Assembly: GCF_023554255.2 (NCBI RefSeq)
Contig: NZ_JAMJWD020000001.1
Coordinates: forward strand, 310,001-374,000
Direction of reading: 5' to 3'
DNA from: Phyllobacterium sp. 21LDTY02-6
Lineage (GTDB): Bacteria > Pseudomonadota > Alphaproteobacteria > Rhizobiales > Rhizobiaceae
Length of the DNA stretch: 64,000 nucleotides
In this document: positions 57,946 to 64,000 of the stretch, piece by piece
How positions within the stretch are numbered: the first letter of the stretch is position 1
Layout: every line of letters starts with the position of its first letter
Notes under the pieces: model-generated
What the model was told of the DNA's origin: nothing
Seen by the model: only the letters and a program-made list of their open reading frames with translations
The model's database searches: none
Position numbers and translations under genes: made by a program

Positions 57946-58413
57946 TCAGTCGCGCGATGCCAGGCAGGGGTCGAGCACCAGATGCGTCTCGTCAAGGATG
58001 CGCATGCCGCCGCGGATGAGAATATTGTCGCCGGGCTTCATGCCATTGTCCGAATAGGTGACGCACATGACGCGGATGCCGGGCTCGGAACAGATGGCGA
58101 GATACCACAGCGCATCGTCCGTATGCACGAGGGTCAGCGGCCCGGACACCCATAGATCGATGCGCTGCCCCTCCGGCACGTCGAGTCCGGCGACGATCGA
58201 ACGCAGATCCTCGCATCGCGCCGTCTCGGTGGGCATTTCTTCCGGCCCGGCGATGCCACGGCGATTGGCGATGCCGCGGAGATCGGCCCCCCGCGCCGTC
58301 GCCTCGCCGCTGCCGGCGCCGATGAAAACGAGACATGCCAGCAACGCAGCGCCAAGCCGCGGTCTCGCGAGAGTCCCTCGGCGGGTGGGTCGTCCATATC
58401 GGCAGTCCGTCAT
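57946..58413 (-). CDS. Small exported protein of unknown function
   Basis: A 155-residue protein. The N terminus is Arg-rich (MTDCRYGRPTRRGTLARPRL) before a hydrophobic segment (GAALLACLVFIGAGSG), fitting a signal peptide or anchor. The mature part has three or four cysteines and ends in CLASRD. The frame continues to 58833 but crosses a 12-bp tandem repeat, so the shorter start at 58413 is used. Family not recognised. Confidence 0.65.
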   Translation of the reverse strand: MTDCRYGRPTRRGTLARPRLGAALLACLVFIGAGSGEATARGADLRGIANRRGIAGPEEMPTETARCEDLRSIVAGLDVPEGQRIDLWVSGPLTLVHTDDALWYLAICSEPGIRVMCVTYSDNGMKPGDNILIRGGMRILDETHLVLDPCLASRD

Positions 58414-58854
58414 CGATCGCGCTCTTCCAAAGGTGTTCAACTGGCGCCAAGGATGACGAGGTGGACCGGGCATCGCAAACGACGAATTCGAGGGTGAGGC
58501 ATGAGAAGAATTTGGGCATGGCGACAGGTGGCCCGGAACGTTGCCCGAAACGTGGCCCGGAACGTGGCCAGGAACCTGGTTTGATCCGAAGGTGGCTTGG
58601 CACAATGCCATTTTCATCAAAAGGGGTGCAAGCGCCAAGCCAGTTGGGACGACCCCAACGTGATACCAACCGGAATTGCAGTAAAATGTTCCTGCGCGAA
58701 GTAAAATACAGGCGTTTATTCCTAGCCGTGCGGCAAGCGGAAGACCAGAACGAAGTGGATATCGCGTGGCGGCCAGTACCGGCGCTACCATGATTATCGT
58801 ATAAGCGCGAAGGGCTGGGGATGGGCTGGCCATCTATTGCAGCGGGGGGCGCCG
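58414..58854. other. Intergenic region with the 12-bp repeat
   Basis: About 440 bases between two divergent genes. Apart from the repeat at 58531-58578, no gene or recognised regulatory hairpin was found. Confidence 0.4.
58531..58578 (+). repeat. Four tandem 12-bp repeats
   Basis: GCCCGGAACGTT (58531-58542), GCCCGAAACGTG, GCCCGGAACGTG and GCCAGGAACCTG (58567-58578), upstream of the minus-strand gene at 57946-58413. Confidence 0.85.
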
Positions 58855-59028
58855 ATGATTGCCGATTATATCGACGAACTTATCATGTTCGCGGCCGGAC
58901 TATGGATGACGGCGGTGGGCTTCGGCTATATGAGCCTGCCGGCGGGGCAGGCGCATCTGCTGAAGTTCATGAAGTGGGGCGGCCCGTTGCTGCTGGCGAT
59001 TGCCATTGTTCTTGCAATCGCGAAATAA
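58855..59028 (+). CDS. Small membrane protein (57 residues)
   Basis: A 57-codon frame with GGGGGGCG just before the ATG. It encodes two hydrophobic helices (DELIMFAAGLWMTAVGFGYM and GGPLLLAIAIVLAIA) joined by a short loop (SLPAGQAHLLKFMKW). It is probably an inner-membrane protein. It is convergent with the ClC gene. Family not recognised. Confidence 0.65.
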   Translation: MIADYIDELIMFAAGLWMTAVGFGYMSLPAGQAHLLKFMKWGGPLLLAIAIVLAIAK

Positions 59029-59041
59029 ACCCGTCGCCGTG

Positions 59042-60835
59042 TCAGATTTCGCCTGAAACCAGCCGGCGCTGGCGGTCGAGTTCCTCGCTATAGCGCTTCA
59101 GCGTGTGGCTTTCGGTCAGGAGGCCGACGACCCGGCGGCTGATCAGGTCGTTGACGACGGCAAGCGCCTCGCTCTCGGACTTGTCGAAGATGCGGGCGGC
59201 CTGGCGGGCATTCATCTCCGGCTGCAGGAAATCCGACTTGTATTTCAGCAAGGCGTCGATCGACATGTTCTCGTCGGCGGTCTCGGTCAGGCCCGCATGG
59301 GCCTCGGCGACGATCACCATGCCGACATATTTATTGTCCTCGCCGACGATGATGACGCGCTGGGTCGAGCCGAGCGGAAAGTCCTTGCGGAACTGCGCCA
59401 GCGAGCTGCCTTCGCTGGCGGTGCGCACATCCGTCCGCATCAGCTTGCCGACGGTGAGGTTGCGGATCCAGCCGACATCATGGGCGCTGCGGATGCTCTC
59501 GCCGCGCAGGTGGAAGCGCCAGGTGGCGAAGGAATAGCCGAATGTATTGCGCACCGTGATCGAGGCGGCGATCACTGCCGCAAGGACGAGGACGGTGATC
59601 GGAAAATCGCCGGTGATCTCCAGGGCGAGGAAGGTCATCGTCAGCGGGCCGCCGATGACGGAAACCGCCAGCGCGCTCATGCCGACGACGGCATAGGTGA
59701 CGGGGGTGAGCGTCGCATGGGCGAAAATATAGGGCGCCGAATAGGCGAAGAGCTTTCCGAGCAGCGCGCCCATGAACAGCGAGCCGAAGAAAAGGCCGCC
59801 GCGAAAGCCGGAACCGATGGAAATGGCCGATGCCAGCGCCTTCAGGAACAGGATCGCCACGATCGAGACGACAGGCACGGCGCTGTCGAGATTGAGGTGC
59901 AGGGCGCCATGCCCGCCCGACATGACCTGCGGAGATATCAGGCCGAGCCCGCCCACCAGGACGCCGCCCAGCATCGGCCGCAGCCAGTGCGGCACGAAGC
60001 TGCGCCGGGCCAGGCCTTCGACGAAGGTCACGCATTGCATCAATGCTATGCCGGCGGCGGCGCAGAGCAGGCCGAGCAGCAGCGCCGGCACGTAATCGGC
60101 GGGGACGACGCTGCCGAAGCTGCCGACGTCGATCAGGAAACTGTCGCCGGCAAGGGCGCGGGCGACGAGATTGGCGATCAGCGCCGATGCGGTGACGGGC
60201 GCAAGGCTGAGGATCGAATAGGTGCCGATGATGAGCTCGAAGGCATAGAATGCGCCGGTGAGCGGGGCGTTGAAGGCGGCGGCGATGCCGCCAGCCGCGC
60301 CGCAACCGACCAGAATGCGCATGTCCGAGCGGCGCAGCTGCAATGACAGGCCGATCTTCGAGGCCATGCCCGAGGCAAGCTGGGTATAGCCGGCCTCGAG
60401 GCCGACGGAAGCGCCGAAACCGTTGGAAATCAGGTTCTGTCCGGCGACGATGAGGCTGTCGTTCAGCGAAAGCCTGCCGCCATGGAGCGCATTGGCCTCG
60501 ATCGGGTCGACGATGGGCTTCTTGCGGTACCGCGCCAGGACGAGAAGCAGCAGCCCGAGTATGGCGCCGCCGACGATCGGCGCGACGAACAGTACCGTCC
60601 TGTCCACTGACGTACTGGCGGAAAGCCGTTCGCCGGCGTCGAGGCCGAACACATATTGGTGCAGCATCTGCGCGATGAAGCTCATGGCGCTGACGACGAG
60701 GCCGGAGACGAGGCCGATCACCGAAGCCGCGAGCAGCAGGCCGAATTCATTGCTGCGGGCGAAGGCGCGCAGGCGGCTTGGCGCCAGGAAGATCGAAAAG
60801 ACGCCGAGCTGGCGCAGCAGGAGTTTGCGAGGCAT
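59042..60835 (-). CDS. clcA: ClC-family chloride channel/antiporter with CBS domains
   Basis: A 597-residue protein. The ClC membrane domain (about residues 20-440) shows SNGFGASVGLEAGYTQLASG, where the usual GREGP is replaced but the gating-type Glu is kept (GLEA), and GSGFRGGLFFGSLFMGALLG. Two C-terminal CBS domains follow (TVGKLMRTDVRTA; IDALLKYKSDFLQPEMN). It may be an H+/Cl- exchanger. ATG 60835 is chosen because AAGGA sits ten bases upstream; the frame extends to a GTG at 60844. Confidence 0.9.
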   Translation of the reverse strand: MPRKLLLRQLGVFSIFLAPSRLRAFARSNEFGLLLAASVIGLVSGLVVSAMSFIAQMLHQYVFGLDAGERLSASTSVDRTVLFVAPIVGGAILGLLLLVLARYRKKPIVDPIEANALHGGRLSLNDSLIVAGQNLISNGFGASVGLEAGYTQLASGMASKIGLSLQLRRSDMRILVGCGAAGGIAAAFNAPLTGAFYAFELIIGTYSILSLAPVTASALIANLVARALAGDSFLIDVGSFGSVVPADYVPALLLGLLCAAAGIALMQCVTFVEGLARRSFVPHWLRPMLGGVLVGGLGLISPQVMSGGHGALHLNLDSAVPVVSIVAILFLKALASAISIGSGFRGGLFFGSLFMGALLGKLFAYSAPYIFAHATLTPVTYAVVGMSALAVSVIGGPLTMTFLALEITGDFPITVLVLAAVIAASITVRNTFGYSFATWRFHLRGESIRSAHDVGWIRNLTVGKLMRTDVRTASEGSSLAQFRKDFPLGSTQRVIIVGEDNKYVGMVIVAEAHAGLTETADENMSIDALLKYKSDFLQPEMNARQAARIFDKSESEALAVVNDLISRRVVGLLTESHTLKRYSEELDRQRRLVSGEI

Positions 60836-60942
60836 GTGGGGCACGTCCTTGGGCTGGAACGAGCAATACAGGCTGGCCGCGCCGGCGTCAAAGCAGGGAG
60901 CGACGTCGCCGGTCGCAACTGGACCCGATGGCCGCGCGCGCC

Positions 60943-61131
60943 TCAGCGGACGGTCTGGTTTCCGTCGCTCTTGTGTTCATGGCAGAACCAGGTCTGCTGG
61001 CCGAACTTGTTGGCAAAGCCGAAGCTTCCCCACTTCCCGCAATCAGGATGCATGCAATAATGCTCGAAAAGCCCGCTCTGCGGCTTCTCCATATGTTCCG
61101 GATATTCGAGTTTTGGCGGTGTTTCAGACAT
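60943..61131 (-). CDS. Small Cys/His-rich protein (62 residues)
   Basis: A short protein whose core HYCMHPDCGKWGSFGFANKF...CHEHK holds three Cys and several His, spaced like a zinc site. There is no signal peptide. It is upstream of the ClC gene on the same strand. Probably real on composition; role unknown. Confidence 0.65.
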   Translation of the reverse strand: MSETPPKLEYPEHMEKPQSGLFEHYCMHPDCGKWGSFGFANKFGQQTWFCHEHKSDGNQTVR

Positions 61132-61461
61132 AGTCCGGGCTTTCGTGATGGAACTCGCGCCCGATAATCATCATCGGTATGGCGGCGATCCGAATCGTTT
61201 CTGCGGGCTCCGCATGGGTGAATTTACACGCTCGATTGCCGCCATTCCACAGCGCTGTAAAAAGGATTGCACAAGCGTTGGTGCGTGCTCAGCAGACAAG
61301 CTTGTCGAAGGACCCGGCAAGGTTTGTGCAGTAAACATTTTGACAAGGGGGTGAGGCCGAGCTTCTTGCGATGTGCGGAATTGACATATCCTTAAATTTG
61401 AAGCTGTAACAACGACTTGTGCACCACATCGTAAGCGACATGATATCGCTGAGGCCATCCT
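61132..61461. other. Gene-free stretch entering a low-GC patch
   Basis: About 330 bases with a falling GC content. Short frames here lack ribosome-binding sites or similarity. It presumably carries the promoter for the gene at 61462. Confidence 0.4.
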
Positions 61462-61986
61462 TTGAAAATCACGCATTGCAACTTGGAATATGACATATCG
61501 CATATGGCTGGCCGAGTGCTCCGGATGGGAACATGGGTTGGAGAAGGAAAACAACTGATCCAAGCAGAAATCGAATTAAAATACGCTTGCCACTGCTATA
61601 CCGAGTCGTCGTTGACCAAACCACCAGCTGAAATGTGGAGCATTCGCGAAAGATCCGAATGGCGCGTGTTCGATGTACCTCGTCATTCGTTGTCAGTGCA
61701 CATTCCACGAATCGTCGAAGCGCTCGTCCAACGTCCCAATAAGCAAATACAAAAAGTTTCGGGAAGACATAATTACAAGGTATTCCAGCTCGGCCTGAAG
61801 GGCGTGAAGCCAGGTGAAAAATATTATGTGTTTCTTAAACTTGAGAAGACTTCCAGAGTTGGAATACCAGGGCTCCACCAGGTAAGACTAAGCGTCGAAA
61901 GTGCCTACCCGAAAGACAATATTGTTGCCGGAAATTGGCGTCCGCCGTTTGGGACAGCGATCGAGGAGATTCTCGGGCTAAGATAA
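61462..61986 (+). CDS. Orphan gene in a low-GC patch
   Basis: A 174-residue protein if the TTG at 61462 is the start (ATG 61504 is an alternative). It looks like a soluble beta-rich protein (LRMGTWVGEGKQLIQAEIEL; KYYVFLKLEKTSRVGI) with no recognised family. Its AT-richer codon use stands out from the neighbours and suggests recent transfer. A good terminator follows at 61991-62021, supporting expression. Confidence 0.55.
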   Translation: MKITHCNLEYDISHMAGRVLRMGTWVGEGKQLIQAEIELKYACHCYTESSLTKPPAEMWSIRERSEWRVFDVPRHSLSVHIPRIVEALVQRPNKQIQKVSGRHNYKVFQLGLKGVKPGEKYYVFLKLEKTSRVGIPGLHQVRLSVESAYPKDNIVAGNWRPPFGTAIEEILGLR

Positions 61987-61990
61987 GAGA

Positions 61991-62021
61991 AAAGCTGGAG
62001 TAGCAATGCCACTCCAGCTTT
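61991..62021. terminator. Terminator after the low-GC orphan gene
   Basis: AAAGCTGGAGT, nine-base loop, ACTCCAGCTTT; an 11-base perfect stem with short A/T flanks on both sides. Confidence 0.75.
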
Positions 62022-62774
62022 GATATAACCCGGCGCAACCAAGGCATTTAGCCCCACAGCCCTAAGCAAGTGCCTGATCATTTGATCAAGGGTATCGTTA
62101 CCATTTCCGAGCCAAGCTCGGCGAAGCCGATCTGCAACGACCTTCACAATATGGATATTGCGGTATTGAATGTCAATCTCTATCGCCTCTGCAGCGCGCG
62201 CCGTCTTAAAGTTTGTGGCACTTGCTCCATAATGCCGAAGTAATGCAACACGCGTCCCTCCTTGGGGGATAAATGGAAACTTATCCCACCACTTTGAAAC
62301 CGGGTTATTCTGTGCAGGTCCTTTCCAGTGGGGGAGCAGCTTCCGGTGCTGTTTCGATTGCTGGGGAAGGATGGCGTTGCCGGATGGTCGGAAGTGACCA
62401 CCCCGACCGGCCGGCAAACTGCAGAAGGAAACGAGGGTGGCGCTTCGTTTTCCGGGTTGTTGCGTCTGACAAGCGCAGCAATGGCAGGCAAAGACGTCGC
62501 GGGCGGTCTTCGGACCTCGACCCTGATACCACTACTGACGCGCTGAAGACCGCCCGTCTCCCCCATTTTCAATGACCAGACGCGATTTCGCGGGCGTGGT
62601 GCGGATTTTCCGTATTCAATCCACCCCCCATGCAAATCACCAGCCTCCCTCATGCTCAGCACGAGGGAAATGGATTGATTGCAGGGAGATGTCGGCGGGT
62701 GTTGTGCGCTTCTTTATTGACCATTGGCAAATTAGGGAGCAGTTGTGGTTGTACAAAGTTGATAGGAGCTAAAA
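62022..62774. other. Gene-poor stretch, possibly a decayed gene
   Basis: About 750 bases without a confident gene. A minus-strand frame (61905-62243 part) has a coding-like composition (DIQYRNIHIVKVVADRLRRA; NDTLDQMIRHLLRAVGLNA). But it runs through the terminator without a stop and has no clear start, so it is at most a remnant. The right end has a ribosome-binding site for the next gene. Confidence 0.4.
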
Positions 62775-63110
62775 TTGAAGAATCTGATTTCGTTTTGTGC
62801 GGCAGGACTTCTTGCACTCTTCCTGGGGCTGACGTCCCTGAGTTCGTCTTTTGCGGCTCCCGTCGCAAACCCGAACGTGCCGGCGGCGACCAATGTCGTC
62901 CAGGTGCAGCATCGCGACAAGCGGCGCTACGAGCATCGCCGCGACCGGCGCGATCGCTGGGATCGTCATGACCGCAGGCATCGCTATGACAATCGCCGCG
63001 ATCGTCGTGGCTATTGGCGGGGCCATCGCGGCCATCGCGAATATCGTCGCGGCTATCGCCGCCACCGTGATGGCTACTGGTATCCGCTCGCAATCTTCCG
63101 TCTCGGATAA
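62775..63110 (+). CDS. Small exported Arg/His/Asp-rich protein
   Basis: A 111-residue protein. The Sec signal peptide (KNLISFCAAGLLALFLGLTS, cut near SFA) is followed by a mature part dominated by RRD/HR/RY repeats (RRYEHRRDRRDRWDRHDRRH). The start is TTG at 62775 behind TAGGAG. Such Arg/Asp-rich exported proteins are common in rhizobia; the role is unknown. The nucleotide sequence is low complexity as well. A strong terminator follows. Confidence 0.72.
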   Translation: MKNLISFCAAGLLALFLGLTSLSSSFAAPVANPNVPAATNVVQVQHRDKRRYEHRRDRRDRWDRHDRRHRYDNRRDRRGYWRGHRGHREYRRGYRRHRDGYWYPLAIFRLG

Positions 63111-63135
63111 TCTTCCCGACGGGGCAGAACCATGG

Positions 63136-63163
63136 AAAGGCGGTCCGAAAGGGCCGCCTTTTT
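63136..63163 (+). terminator. Terminator after the Arg-rich exported protein
   Basis: AAAGGCGG-T-CC, GAAA tetraloop, GG-G-CCGCCTTT, T-run to 63163. It touches the stop codon of the convergent ammonia-lyase gene. Confidence 0.9.
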
Positions 63164-64000
63164 CAGTCCAAGCGATCGTCGGCGAGGCGATCTTTGGCGA
63201 CGCGATCTTTGGCGAGGTGATGGCCGGCGACGCGATCGTCGGCGATGCGATGGAAAGCGAGTGCATCACCGAGCGCCGCGACTTCCGGGCCAAGCGGCCG
63301 GTCCTCGCCGAGCGCCGCGCTCACCGAGCGGACGAATTCATGGACGCGGCGCGTTCCCTTGCCGCAATGGTGATCCGGCTGCAGATCCACCGCCTGCGCC
63401 GCCGCCAGCATCTCGCAGGCGATGAGCTGCCGCCACAGCACCAGCATTTCCGCACATTTTGAAACCGCCAAAGGCGTTTGCGTGGCGTGGTCCTCCACGC
63501 CTTCGGAAACGGCGAGGAAATCCAGCATCACCGGGTTTGCCTTGTGGCGGATGGCGCCTGTCAGGGCGGTGACGGTCTTCTGCAGGGGCACGAAACCGGC
63601 AGAGGCGCCACCGACCGGGGAGAGATATTTCGGCAGGCCGTTGCGCGCCCGACCCGTCAGCTGGATGAAGCGGGCAGCGCCGGCAAGCGCCGCCTGGGCG
63701 ATGGCGAGCCCCAGCGTTTCGAAGGCCAGCGCCATGGCCGGCGTGTGGAAATTTCCGGTGGAAAGAACGCGCTCCTCCTCGACCAGCACCAGGGGATTGT
63801 CGCCGGCGGCGTTCAATTCGGTCTCGACGGCGGCAATGGCCGTTGCCAGCGCAGCGCTGAGGGTGCCATGGATGGACGGGATGCAGCGCAGGCTGAGCGG
63901 ATCCTGCAGCGCCGGGCGGCGGCCATGGAGCGCCGACCCGTCGATCATGCCGCGCAGCAGTTCGGCTTCCTCGACCTGTCCGGCGGCGGGCCGGGCCTGC
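63163..64000 (-). CDS. Aromatic amino-acid (histidine/phenylalanine) ammonia-lyase, 3' part
   Basis: About 279 residues of the C-terminal part; the frame is open at the window end, so the MIO catalytic loop lies outside. It has QDPLSLRCIPSIHGTL, NAAGDNPLVLVEEE and GNFHTPAMALAFETLGLAIAQ, landmarks of the HAL/PAL family. These enzymes deaminate histidine or an aromatic amino acid. The C terminus is unusual: it ends in about six five-residue units (ADDRV, AKDRL-like) encoded by a 15-bp repeat (63172-63261). Confidence 0.85.
   Translation of the reverse strand, partial: QARPAAGQVEEAELLRGMIDGSALHGRRPALQDPLSLRCIPSIHGTLSAALATAIAAVETELNAAGDNPLVLVEEERVLSTGNFHTPAMALAFETLGLAIAQAALAGAARFIQLTGRARNGLPKYLSPVGGASAGFVPLQKTVTALTGAIRHKANPVMLDFLAVSEGVEDHATQTPLAVSKCAEMLVLWRQLIACEMLAAAQAVDLQPDHHCGKGTRRVHEFVRSVSAALGEDRPLGPEVAALGDALAFHRIADDRVAGHHLAKDRVAKDRLADDRLD
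63172..63261. repeat. Six 15-bp repeats in the ammonia-lyase 3' end
   Basis: Units such as GCGATCTTTGGCGAC and GCGATCGTCGGCGAG run in phase with codons, giving a pentapeptide tail (KDRVA/DDRLA-like) on the ammonia-lyase. Confidence 0.85.

Noticed and set aside
62273-62575. 100-codon plus-strand frame with start near 62273
   Set aside because: No ribosome-binding site at proper spacing, Arg-rich and low in coding character; not defensible as a gene.

Overview
This 64-kb window comes from a GC-rich chromosome of a Hyphomicrobiales alphaproteobacterium. Gene order and proteins look closest to Brucellaceae or Phyllobacteriaceae: greA-lpcC-GT25, aminotransferase then AbcR-type sRNA then LsrB/VtlR then trxB, and dnaG-rpoD. 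All calls were made by reading the sequence and remembered family features; no database search was run.

Layout: 1-7.5 kb holds accessory metabolism (SemiSWEET, alpha/beta-hydrolase lipoprotein, enolase-superfamily dehydratase, acyl-CoA thioesterase, VOC protein, extensin-like lipoprotein, DMT exporter, PQQ sugar dehydrogenase). 7.6-17 kb is a conserved core block: greA with a terminator in its leader, LPS-core glycosyltransferases, GST, aminotransferase, a convincing AbcR sRNA, lsrB, trxB, trkH (5' end apparently frameshifted), an Lrp regulator and cspA. 17.4-28.4 kb has an SbmA/YddA-type ABC protein with a decayed ATPase site, carB behind a possible attenuator, a zinc metallopeptidase, an Asp/Glu racemase with a divergent Lrp regulator, a TetR/SnoaL operon with a clear operator, carA and yqeY. 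28.6-32.4 kb is a large subtilisin-type autotransporter, followed by a second sRNA made of three hairpins with CCTCCC-type loops. 33-44.7 kb has a Na/Pi symporter, dnaG, rpoD, a YqhA-like membrane protein, a long OmpA-like protein, a YcgN-like protein and small exported proteins.

44.7-55.6 kb is the most unusual part. It holds an acetoin-dehydrogenase-type acoABC operon, a complete glucitol-type sugar PTS (gutM-srlA-srlE-srlB) with its own HPr-Enzyme I fusion, a SorC-family regulator and two unrecognised proteins. Sugar-transporting PTSs are uncommon in this order. The aco and gut operons share a near-identical 16-bp motif in their upstream regions, suggesting one regulon. No sorbitol-6-phosphate dehydrogenase and no E3 subunit are present, so the substrate is probably not simply sorbitol.

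55.7-64 kb carries a CAT-anticodon tRNA that looks like tRNA-Ile2, a DUF2865 protein, a ClC channel, small proteins, a low-GC patch with an orphan gene, and the 3' part of an aromatic amino-acid ammonia-lyase cut by the window end. Short tandem repeats occur repeatedly at the 3' ends of genes, several spanning or touching the stop codon.
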